DNA of 5,594 nucleotides from Myxococcales bacterium (GTDB taxonomy: Bacteria > Myxococcota_A > Polyangia > Nannocystales > Nannocystaceae). The DNA lies in NCBI GenBank assembly GCA_020431135.1, contig JAGQIT010000275.1, positions 1 through 5,594 on the forward strand, in the 5' to 3' direction. The translations under genes and the position numbers were made by a program. The notes beneath the pieces are model-generated. The model saw only the letters and a list, made by a program, of their open reading frames with translations, ran no database searches and had not been told where the DNA came from. The stretch's first letter is position 1. Each line of letters begins with the position of its first letter. Below, one piece after another: positions 1 to 5,239 of this stretch.

Positions 1-534
1 CTTGAGGTCGCGGTGGATGATCCCGCGGCGGTGGGCGAAGTCGACGGCGAGGGCGACGTTGGCGAGCGCCTGGATCAGCCGCCGGCGGGGATAGGTCGCG
101 CGGAAGCCCTCGCGATCCCAGGAGACGCCGTCGAGGATCTCGTCGAGGTTGATCCCGCGGATCCGCTTCATCGTGAAGTAGATGTTCCCCTCGGGGTCGA
201 CGCCGAGGTCGTAGACCGGGACGATCGCCGGGTGCTCGAGCTGGCCCTGGATCGTCGCCTCGCGGAGGAAGCGGAGCTCGACGTCGCGGTCGCCGGCGCG
301 GTCGACCGGCAGCGTCTTGAAGGCGATCGCGCGGCCGATCAGGTGGTCGCGCGCGAGGAGGAGATCGCTCATCTGACCGCTGGCGAGGCCGCGTTGGCGC
401 TGGTAGCGGCGCTCGAAGGGGCTGCGCTCGCGGATCCGCTGGCGGAGGTCGTCGTCGCCGGCGCCGTCGATCGGCGCGTCGAAGAGGGTCGGCGGGACAA
501 AGGCGGGGTGCGGCTGAGAGGGACGGTCCGCCAT
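1..534 (-). CDS. Serine/threonine protein kinase, N-terminal part (cut by window edge)
   Basis: A Hanks-type kinase that would transfer ATP phosphate to Ser/Thr of target proteins; its substrate is unknown. The frame is open from an ATG at 534 to base 1, giving 178 residues. Visible landmarks are the VAIK-type lysine (IAFK, K73), the alpha-C glutamate (REA, E92), the hinge region after YFTMKRIRG (119-127), and the catalytic loop HRDLK at 174-178, which is exactly where the window stops. The stretch around QGQLEHPAIVPVYDLG (96-111) is typical of myxobacterial kinases. About 40 residues precede the kinase fold, with no membrane segment, so the visible part is cytoplasmic. The glycine-rich loop is odd: ASGQMSDL (51-58) stands where GxGGMGEV is usual, so the first and third glycines are Ala and Ser. 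No clear Shine-Dalgarno precedes the ATG. The activation loop and any C-terminal sensor domain are outside the window. Family call is firm; activity is uncertain. Confidence 0.93.
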   Translation of the reverse strand, partial: MADRPSQPHPAFVPPTLFDAPIDGAGDDDLRQRIRERSPFERRYQRQRGLASGQMSDLLLARDHLIGRAIAFKTLPVDRAGDRDVELRFLREATIQGQLEHPAIVPVYDLGVDPEGNIYFTMKRIRGINLDEILDGVSWDREGFRATYPRRRLIQALANVALAVDFAHRRGIIHRDLK

Positions 535-575
535 CGTTGACAGTGTGCGTCGACGCGCGACTCTTTGGCCAGACC

Positions 576-584
576 TGCTATCTT
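576..584 (+). promoter_or_regulatory. Candidate extended -10 promoter of the rhodanese gene
   Basis: TGCTATCTT fits an extended -10 (TGn followed by TATCTT, four of six matches to TATAAT). Transcription would start near 591, only about 3 nt before the ATG at 594, implying a nearly leaderless mRNA. This agrees with the absence of a Shine-Dalgarno before that ATG. No good -35 sits at the proper distance. A related box precedes two other genes in the window. Prediction by eye only. Confidence 0.35.
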
Positions 585-593
585 CGGGGCGCG

Positions 594-1052
594 ATGCCGA
601 ATTCGATCCGTGGCCTCACGTCCGCCTCCCTCGCCTTCGCGCTGGCCCTCGTCGGCGGCGCGGCGCTCAGCGTCGGCTGCGCGGGCTCCTCCTCCCAGCC
701 GCCGGCCGCCGCCCAGGGCGACGCCGCCAAGGGCGAGGCGCTCGCTGACCGCGACCCGGAGCTCGCCTGCCGCCTCGTCCGCCAGGAGGGCGCGGTGCTC
801 CTCGACGTCCGCAGCGCCGACGAGTTCGCCGAGGGCCACGTCGACGGCGCGGTGAACATCCCGCACGATCAGATCGACGCCCGCGCGGCCGAGATCGACG
901 AGCTCCAGGGCGGCGACAAGAGCAAGCCGATCGTCGCCTACTGCGTCTCGGGGCGCCGCGCGGGGATCGCCAAGCAGAGCCTCATGGATCAGGGCCGCAC
1001 CAAGGTGACGAACCTCGGCGGCATGAAGGACTGGCCCGAGTGCCCGGGCTGA
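594..1052 (+). CDS. Rhodanese-domain lipoprotein (probable sulfurtransferase)
   Basis: A 152-residue single-domain rhodanese exported as a probable lipoprotein. Residues 1-28 form a signal peptide (basic R6, hydrophobic core SLAFALALVGGAAL) ending in SVGC with candidate lipidated Cys29. The lipobox is imperfect, because Leu lies at -4 rather than -3. A Ser/Pro/Ala linker (30-50) leads to the rhodanese fold, with VLLDVRSADEF (68-78), EGHVDGAVNIP (80-90) and the active-site loop CVSGRR (117-122) carrying the persulfide-forming Cys117. The six-residue loop is the sulfur-transferase form, not the longer Cdc25-like phosphatase form. GGMKDWPE (142-149) matches the usual C-terminal rhodanese motif. 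The frame stays open upstream to an ATG at 537, but that start would put 19 residues before the signal peptide, so 594 is preferred. The role is probably sulfur transfer or thiol handling in the periplasm; the acceptor is unknown. The gene diverges from the kinase and converges on the next gene. Confidence 0.9.
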   Translation: MPNSIRGLTSASLAFALALVGGAALSVGCAGSSSQPPAAAQGDAAKGEALADRDPELACRLVRQEGAVLLDVRSADEFAEGHVDGAVNIPHDQIDARAAEIDELQGGDKSKPIVAYCVSGRRAGIAKQSLMDQGRTKVTNLGGMKDWPECPG

Positions 1053-1090
1053 GCCGCTGAGCGGGCCCGCGACCAGCGACAGCAGGTAAA

Positions 1091-1127
1091 GACGGAGAGC
1101 CGGCGCGGATCCGCGTCGGCTCTCGTC
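1091..1127. terminator. Strong palindromic hairpin, probable bidirectional terminator
   Basis: Bases 1095-1107 pair with 1112-1124 as a 13-bp stem (GAGAGCC... against ...GGCTCTC) with one G-T wobble and a GATC loop. Three more pairs (GAC/GTC) lie outside it beyond one bulged G. It sits between the stop of the rhodanese gene (1052) and the stop of the convergent lipoprotein gene (1160), the expected place for a shared terminator. The minus-strand transcript has a short T-rich stretch (CGTCTTTA) after the hairpin; the plus direction has no U-tract. The hairpin is certain; termination is inferred. Confidence 0.7.
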
Positions 1128-1159
1128 AATTGGTGCGGCGGCCGGAGCCGCCGCGCGAT

Positions 1160-2509
1160 CTACTGCGGCAGGACCGAGTAGACGCCGGCGCCCCACCACG
1201 AGTTGGGGGTCGTCTTGATCACCTCGTAGGTCCCCTGGTCGGGGTCGACGAGGATCACTTGGCCGCCGGAGTTGAAGGCGAAGATCTTCCCCTCCCAGCC
1301 GGCGAGGCCGTAGACGCCGCTGTAGCCCTGGAGGGTGGCGATGTCCTTGATGACGTTGCCGTTCGACGGGTCGGCCTCGACGATCACGTCGGCGCCCGGG
1401 ACCCCGGACTTGTCGGTCGCGCCGTAGGTGCCGACGCCGGAGATCGAGAAGACATCGCCGCTGGAGCTGTAGCCGGGGCCGTAGCTGCCGATCTGGTTGA
1501 ACATCGCCTGGTTGCCGATGAGCGTGACCTTGTGCCAGGCGCCGCTGTTGGCGATCGCCACCAGGGTGTCGTCGTTCGGGTCGAGGACGCCCGGCGGGAT
1601 CATCGTCAGGCCGTTGGTGCTGCCGCCCGGGAGGTCGGCGAGGTAGTAGCAGTTGGCGTTGTTCGGGTTGCAGACGAAGAGGTCGTTGAAGGTGATCGCG
1701 TAGAGGATGCCCCAGCGATCGAGGGCGATGTCGGTGACAGAGCCCGGGCTCTGGTCGTAGGTGAACTGGCCGATCTGGACGATGTCGTAGGTGTTGACGT
1801 CCATCGTGAAGAGCCGCGACGAGGTGTGGGCGTAGACGAGGTTGCCCGCGGCCTGGCCCGGGAGCTTGTCGTCGTCGGGGAAGGGATCGTCGGCGTCGGG
1901 GATCCCGTCGTTGTCGCTGTCGGTGCAGTAGATGCCGTCGTCGATCTCGCCGTTGCAGTCGTCGTCGACGCCGTTGTCGCAGATCTCCTGGTCGGCGGCC
2001 TCGTCGACCTCGCCGTTGCAGTTGTCGTCGACGCCGTTGTCGCAGATCTCGTAGGGGGCGACCTCGTCGATCTCGCCGTTGCAGTTGTCGTCGACGCCGT
2101 TGTCGCAGATCTCATAGTCCATCGGCACGCACATCTCGGTGGTCGTGCCGGTGTCGGTGTCGCTGTCCGTCACCCCCATCGTCGTCGTGCTGTCGGTGTC
2201 CGTCGCGGTGCCGTCGGTGGTCGTGGTCGTCGTGCTCGTCTCGGAGGTCGACGAGGTCGTGGTCGTCGACGTGCTCGTCGAGTCGGAGTCGGAGCCCGAG
2301 CCGCTGTCGGTGGTGGTCGACGAGGCCGTCGTCGTGTTCGTCGTCGCCGTCGTCGACGTCGTGGTCGTCGTGTCGGAGTCGGAGCCGGTCGAGCCGTCGC
2401 TGGCGCTGGCGTCGGTGGTCGACTCGCTGCCGCTGCAGGCGGCGAGTCCGATCGCGCAGGCGACACAAAGGGCGGGGGAGATCAGGCTAGTCACGCGCTT
2501 GAACAACAT
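1160..2509 (-). CDS. MopE-type repeat lipoprotein with C-terminal beta-propeller-like domain
   Basis: A 449-residue exported protein. The signal peptide ends in a classic LAAC lipobox (Cys25). Residues 26-126 are an almost pure Ser/Thr/Asp/Gly linker, probably an extended and perhaps glycosylated stalk. Three copies of EICDNGVDDNCNGEIDE follow (about 133-149, 154-170, 175-191), resembling the 'putative metal-binding' repeat named after Methylococcus MopE, each with two Cys. An Asp-rich loop DSDNDGIPDADDPFPDDD (197-214) resembles thrombospondin type-3 calcium repeats. Residues 220-449 repeat motifs such as GILYAIT, GKIFAFN and QVILVDPDQG, like secreted beta-propellers; the blade count is not certain. 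An in-frame ATG at 2521 is rejected because its codon overlaps the GGAGG that serves the ATG at 2509. The protein is likely displayed in the envelope with its calcium-type motifs as a rigid neck. Its ligand or function is unknown. The architecture resembles the upstream neighbour, but the C-terminal domains are unrelated. Confidence 0.88.
   Translation of the reverse strand: MLFKRVTSLISPALCVACAIGLAACSGSESTTDASASDGSTGSDSDTTTTTSTTATTNTTTASSTTTDSGSGSDSDSTSTSTTTTSSTSETSTTTTTTDGTATDTDSTTTMGVTDSDTDTGTTTEMCVPMDYEICDNGVDDNCNGEIDEVAPYEICDNGVDDNCNGEVDEAADQEICDNGVDDDCNGEIDDGIYCTDSDNDGIPDADDPFPDDDKLPGQAAGNLVYAHTSSRLFTMDVNTYDIVQIGQFTYDQSPGSVTDIALDRWGILYAITFNDLFVCNPNNANCYYLADLPGGSTNGLTMIPPGVLDPNDDTLVAIANSGAWHKVTLIGNQAMFNQIGSYGPGYSSSGDVFSISGVGTYGATDKSGVPGADVIVEADPSNGNVIKDIATLQGYSGVYGLAGWEGKIFAFNSGGQVILVDPDQGTYEVIKTTPNSWWGAGVYSVLPQ
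1937..2113 (-). repeat. Three in-gene tandem repeats, 51 bp each on a 63-bp period
   Basis: Copies lie at 2063-2113, 2000-2050 and 1937-1987, separated by unrelated 12-bp spacers. By eye the first two differ at 1 of 51 bases (Ile to Val) and the first and third at 2 of 51 (Glu to Asp, Asn to Asp). They encode the MopE-type Cys/Asp motifs. The near identity, including third positions, points to recent duplication or gene conversion. Confidence 0.92.
2135..2434 (-). repeat. Ser/Thr/Asp low-complexity linker coding tract
   Basis: About 100 codons encode almost only Ser, Thr, Asp, Gly and Ala, built from short ACC/ACG/TCG/GAC-type triplet runs. On the plus strand this reads as gtcgtcgtc-like repeats and opens spurious frames. 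It forms the stalk of the MopE-like lipoprotein, between the lipidated Cys and the Cys/Asp repeats. Confidence 0.85.
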
Positions 2510-2514
2510 CGAGG

Positions 2515-2519
2515 CCTCC
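2515..2519 (-). promoter_or_regulatory. Shine-Dalgarno that fixes the start of the MopE-like lipoprotein
   Basis: GGAGG lies 5 nt before the ATG at 2509 and overlaps the in-frame ATG at 2521. The upstream ATG has only TTTCATT before it, so the downstream start is chosen. It yields the peptide MLFKRVTSL..., a normal lipoprotein N-region. Confidence 0.8.
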
Positions 2520-2562
2520 ATAATGAAATGAGCGCATCGATGGTAGCTCGCGAGGACGCGCG

Positions 2563-2571
2563 CGTATAGCC
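2563..2571 (-). promoter_or_regulatory. Candidate promoter box upstream of the MopE-like lipoprotein
   Basis: GGCTATACG, preceded by TTC, shares the nonamer TTCGGCTAT with the region upstream of the Vps62-like lipoprotein. As a -10 it would start transcription near 2556 and give a leader of about 47 nt, long enough to hold the Shine-Dalgarno at 2515-2519. No clear -35 is present. Motif-based guess. Confidence 0.3.
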
Positions 2572-2581
2572 GAAGGGGCAG

Positions 2582-2596
2582 GGGGCTCGAGGCCCC
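2582..2596. terminator. Small GC hairpin between the two lipoprotein genes
   Basis: GGGGC (2582-2586) pairs with GCCCC (2592-2596) around a 5-nt loop. It lies 27 bp past the stop of the Vps62-like gene and just before the promoter-like box of the next gene. There is no T-tract after it in the minus direction, so it is a weak terminator candidate at best. Confidence 0.25.
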
Positions 2597-2622
2597 GCAC
2601 GTCGCTGGCGATCGGCGCTCGA

Positions 2623-3750
2623 TCAGAAGGGATCGACGAGGAGCTTCTCGCGGACGGCGGACGAGCAGCTCCCCGGTCCGAGGCCGCCGCAGAAGGGCTG
2701 GTCGGCCCAGGCGTGGTCGCCGGGGAAGCCGACCGCGGCGAGGTCCTCGAGGCGCGGCGCGTTCTCTTCGCCGGCGTTGTGGCTGAGGGGGAGGAGGTCG
2801 TAGGCCGCCGGATCGTCGACGCCGTCGGGGGCGCAGTCCTCGTCGAGGCAGGGGACGATGGAGATGCCCTCACAGATCTCGACGGTGGCGTAGGTCGCGT
2901 GCTTGTCCGCCGACGGGAAGACGACCCAGCGCGGCTCGCCGGTGTCAGGATCGTCGCCGAGCACGAGGACGTCGAGGTCGTCGCCGACGAAGAGCATGCT
3001 GTGATCGGTGACCGAGCCCTCGTGGGCCGCTGTGTAGGCGCCGACCGTGACGACGCCGCCGGGGCCGCCCTCGGGGTCAGGCGCGAGATCGAGCGCGACG
3101 CGCTCGGAGTCGCCGTTGTGCCCGCTGATCCCGCCGCAGCTCCCGTAGTCGCGGTGGTAGCCGAGCATGACGAAGATCCGGACGTCGCCGCCGACCGGCG
3201 CGACGCGGCCGACGTCGGCGATCACCGCGTCGGCGTCGTCGATGAGCTTCTCCTCCTCGTCCATCCGTCGCAGCGGACGCAGGCGATCGAGGGCGGCGTC
3301 CTCCCAGGCGTCGACGAGGCCGTCTTCATCGACGTCGGCGCACGGCGGGTCGAGGACGGGGAGGGCGAGGCAGGCGTCGACGGCCGGCGGCAGGTTGCTC
3401 TCGAAGGCGAGGCGACCGGCGCGGAGCGTCGTCCCGAAGGCGTGGACGAAGGGCTCGAGGTTGCCTGTGGTCGAGGTCGTGGCGTCACCGGTGGTGGTGG
3501 TGGTCGTCGTCGTCGAGGTCGAGGTCGCGTCGCCCGTCGAGGACGCGGTCGACGACGACGATGATGATGACGACGTCGACGATGTCGACGAGGCGCCGTC
3601 GCTGGCCGCGGTCGTCCCCGCGCTCGCGCCCGTCGAGGTCCCCGCGGTCGCTGGCGCGCTCTCTCCGACGTCCTCCGGGCCGCAGGCCGCGGGCGCTGAG
3701 CCGACGCCGACGAGGAGCAGGGCGAGGAGCGGAGTGCGGCGCGCGACCAT
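2623..3750 (-). CDS. Lipoprotein with Vps62/DUF946-like domain
   Basis: A 375-residue exported protein of unknown function. The signal peptide MVARRTPLLALLLVGVGS leads to PAAC, giving a candidate lipidated Cys23. Residues 24-97 are a Ser/Thr linker with runs of eight Ser (60-67) and eight Thr (80-87). The globular part contains an Asp loop DVDEDGLVDAWED (139-151), a segment RLRPLRRMDEEE (156-167), GHNGDSERVALDL (210-222), AAHEGS (241-246) and PRWVVFPSADKHATYATVEIC (273-293). The order 'P-acidic cluster, HxGDxE-V, H, W-V...KHAxY' recalls the Vps62/DUF946 family, common in plants and fungi and also found in bacteria; its biochemical role is not established. Necrosis-inducing (NLP) proteins have a related-looking GHRHDWE, but the flanks fit less well. 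Eight Cys in the mature part (127, 137, 205, 293, 301, 306, 354, 362) suggest disulfides outside the cytoplasm. No Shine-Dalgarno precedes the ATG. The lipoprotein call is firm; the domain call is moderate. Confidence 0.85.
   Translation of the reverse strand: MVARRTPLLALLLVGVGSAPAACGPEDVGESAPATAGTSTGASAGTTAASDGASSTSSTSSSSSSSSTASSTGDATSTSTTTTTTTTGDATTSTTGNLEPFVHAFGTTLRAGRLAFESNLPPAVDACLALPVLDPPCADVDEDGLVDAWEDAALDRLRPLRRMDEEEKLIDDADAVIADVGRVAPVGGDVRIFVMLGYHRDYGSCGGISGHNGDSERVALDLAPDPEGGPGGVVTVGAYTAAHEGSVTDHSMLFVGDDLDVLVLGDDPDTGEPRWVVFPSADKHATYATVEICEGISIVPCLDEDCAPDGVDDPAAYDLLPLSHNAGEENAPRLEDLAAVGFPGDHAWADQPFCGGLGPGSCSSAVREKLLVDPF
3460..3681 (-). repeat. Ser/Thr linker tract with trinucleotide microsatellites
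   Basis: This encodes residues 24-97 of the Vps62-like lipoprotein. Two perfect amino-acid runs stand out: Thr8 at 3490-3513, coded by three ACG then five ACC, and Ser8 at 3550-3573, coded by TCG, three TCA and four TCG. The consecutive TCA codons are unusual in such GC-rich DNA. Changes by one triplet would alter linker length without breaking the frame. Confidence 0.85.
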
Positions 3751-3756
3751 CCGTCG

Positions 3757-3765
3757 ACGATAGCC
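3757..3765 (-). promoter_or_regulatory. Candidate promoter box abutting the Vps62-like gene start
   Basis: GGCTATCGT, preceded by TTC, lies 6 nt before the ATG at 3750. If TATCGT is the -10, position +1 falls on or next to the A of that ATG, giving a leaderless mRNA. The lack of any Shine-Dalgarno fits this. The box matches the one before the MopE-like gene over nine bases (TTCGGCTAT). Confidence 0.35.
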
Positions 3766-3767
3766 GA

Positions 3768-3798
3768 ACGCCGCCGCGGGCGTCGATCCCGGCGGCGT
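3768..3798 (-). terminator. Hairpin after the MFS gene, possible terminator
   Basis: ACGCCGCC (minus strand) pairs perfectly with GGCGGCGT over 8 bp, and an inner GGG/CCC adds three pairs after a 2-nt bulge. It begins 15 bp past the transporter stop and ends just before the promoter-like box of the next gene. There is no real U-tract (TTCGG follows), so intrinsic termination is uncertain. Confidence 0.4.
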
Positions 3799-3813
3799 GC
3801 GGGGTCCTCGTTC

Positions 3814-5151
3814 TCAGCCGCCGGCGTCGGCCTCGGCGGCGGCGCGCGTGCCCTCGTCGAGGGGGATCCGCATCAGCATCAGGGCGCCGACGGCGAAGAG
3901 GGCGATGACCACCAAGAGGCCGTCGCGGCGCGAGAAGGCGTCGGCGATCGGCCCGTAGAGGACCATCGCCAGGATCAGCGCCGCGCGCATGAACATGCCC
4001 CAAAACCCGAACATCTGGGCGCTGCGATCGGCGGGCGCGAGGAGGCCGACGACGGTCCGGCTCGACGACTGGATCGAGCCGATCCCCGACCCGGCGATCA
4101 CCGCGATGATCATGAAGAGGGTGATCGTGTCGACGCCGAAGGCGCCGCTGAGCGCGTCGAGGAAGTAGATCCCGGCGATCCCGGCGATCCACCACATGAG
4201 GGTGATGAGGACCGTCTTCTTGGCGCCGATCGCCGCCTCGAGGAAGCCGAAGCCGAGGGCCCCGAGGGCGGCTGAGATCTGGAGGATGAGGAAGGTCCAG
4301 ATCTTGTCGCCCTGCGTCATGTGGAGCTCGCCGTCCATGTAGATGCCGATGAACTTCATCACCACCTCGAGGCCGGCCATGTAGACCGTGAAGGCGAGGA
4401 AGAAGCGGAAGAGGATCGGGTACGAGCGGGCGAGGTGGTAGCTCGACGCGAGCTCGCGCAGGCCGGTGCCGAGGAGCTGGCGGAAGGTCGCGCGCTCGAA
4501 GCCGGGGGCCGGCCGCGAGCGCTCGCGGACGAGGAGGAAGGTCGGCAGCGCGGCGACGACGAAGAAGAGGCCGATCGCGATCATCGCCCACTGGTTCTGG
4601 GCGACGTAGGCGGCGAGGTCGACCTCGGGATCGGCGGAGATCAGGCCGCCGACGAGGAGCAGGCTGACGAGGCCGCCGAAGTAGCCGAGCCCCCAGCCGA
4701 GCCCGGAGATGACGCCCATGTTCTTGCGCGTCGCCAGCTCGGGGAGGAAGGAGGCGCAGAAGGCCTCGCCGATCATGAACGCGCAGTTGCTCAGGGTGAT
4801 GAGGCCGATCGCCCACCAGATCTCGCCGGGATCGACGGTGACGAGGGCGACGGTTGCGACGGCGCAGAGCAGGGTCGAGGCGCCGAGGTAGCGCTTCTTG
4901 TGCCCGCCGAAGTCGCAGAGCGCCCCGACCAGCGGCGACAGGACGAGCGCGAGGATCGTCGACGCGATCATCGCGATCGACCAGTAGGTGTCGCGCAGCG
5001 TCGACTCGGGCGGGACGACGAAGGCGGTGAAGAAGGCCGAGTAGCTCAGCGAGATGACGACGGTGACGTACGACGAGTTGGCGAAGTCGTACATCGCCCA
5101 GCCGAAGATCTCGCGCTTGCGGACCGGCGGCTTGCCGTGCGCTGCGGCCAT
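3814..5151 (-). CDS. Major facilitator superfamily transporter, UMF1/Atg22-like
   Basis: A 445-residue inner-membrane transporter of usual length, with about 12 predicted helices (roughly 27-47, 57-79, 88-106, 110-133, 146-171, 187-208, 245-270, 283-306, 313-332, 342-362, 378-402, 410-428). The family signature FGWAMYDFANSSY (16-28) opens helix 1. GALCDFGGHKKR (76-87) is the MFS motif-A loop between helices 2 and 3. QSSSRTVVGLLAPADRSAQMFGF spans 361-383 and matches the conserved loop and helix-11 start of the UMF1 group, whose eukaryotic member Atg22 is implicated in vacuolar amino-acid efflux. The central cytoplasmic loop is about 209-241. Substrate cannot be told from sequence; a small metabolite such as an amino acid is a family-based guess. 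The start is well supported by GGGAGGAGG 5 nt upstream. It lies 88 bp after the phosphatase gene, with no obvious promoter between, so cotranscription is possible. Confidence 0.93.
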   Translation of the reverse strand: MAAAHGKPPVRKREIFGWAMYDFANSSYVTVVISLSYSAFFTAFVVPPESTLRDTYWSIAMIASTILALVLSPLVGALCDFGGHKKRYLGASTLLCAVATVALVTVDPGEIWWAIGLITLSNCAFMIGEAFCASFLPELATRKNMGVISGLGWGLGYFGGLVSLLLVGGLISADPEVDLAAYVAQNQWAMIAIGLFFVVAALPTFLLVRERSRPAPGFERATFRQLLGTGLRELASSYHLARSYPILFRFFLAFTVYMAGLEVVMKFIGIYMDGELHMTQGDKIWTFLILQISAALGALGFGFLEAAIGAKKTVLITLMWWIAGIAGIYFLDALSGAFGVDTITLFMIIAVIAGSGIGSIQSSSRTVVGLLAPADRSAQMFGFWGMFMRAALILAMVLYGPIADAFSRRDGLLVVIALFAVGALMLMRIPLDEGTRAAAEADAGG

Positions 5152-5156
5152 GGCGT

Positions 5157-5165
5157 CCTCCTCCC
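5157..5165 (-). promoter_or_regulatory. Strong Shine-Dalgarno of the MFS transporter
   Basis: GGGAGGAGG ends 5 nt before the ATG at 5151. It is an almost ideal anti-16S match and contrasts with the absence of such a site before the rhodanese and Vps62-like genes. Confidence 0.8.
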
Positions 5166-5239
5166 GGGGGTGATGTCCGATGGTGGGGCAAGCCGCTCCC
5201 GGCGGCCAAGCTCGCGCCGGGGCGATGATCGCTCGGCGG

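Noticed and set aside
13..540. Plus-strand frame opposite the kinase, and the long frames 369-1199 (minus) and 4321-5391 (plus)
   Set aside because: All are compositionally biased shadows of genes with recognisable motifs on the other strand.
537..542. TTGACA as a -35 for the rhodanese gene
   Set aside because: It lies 36 bp from the best -10 (579-584), far from the usual 17, and nothing convincing sits at the right distance.
566..578. TGGCC...TGC as a sigma-54 (-24/-12) promoter
   Set aside because: The GG and GC doublets are 10 bp apart where 12 is required.
537..593. Upstream ATG at 537 as the rhodanese start
   Set aside because: It would bury the signal peptide behind 19 extra residues and would overlap the likely promoter; 594 gives a normal lipoprotein signal.
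1937..2113. Regular 63-bp repeats considered as a CRISPR-like array
   Set aside because: The repeat unit is 51 bp with 12-bp spacers, all in frame inside a gene and encoding a known protein motif.
1130..2569. Very long plus-strand reading frame opposite the MopE-like gene
   Set aside because: Its product is a Val/Asp/Arg-rich low-complexity string with no domain, caused by antisense reading of GC-biased codons. The minus-strand product has a signal peptide, lipobox and motifs.
3485..5209. 574-residue minus-strand frame overlapping the transporter
   Set aside because: It is Arg/Pro/His-rich and out of frame with the clear 12-helix MFS protein.
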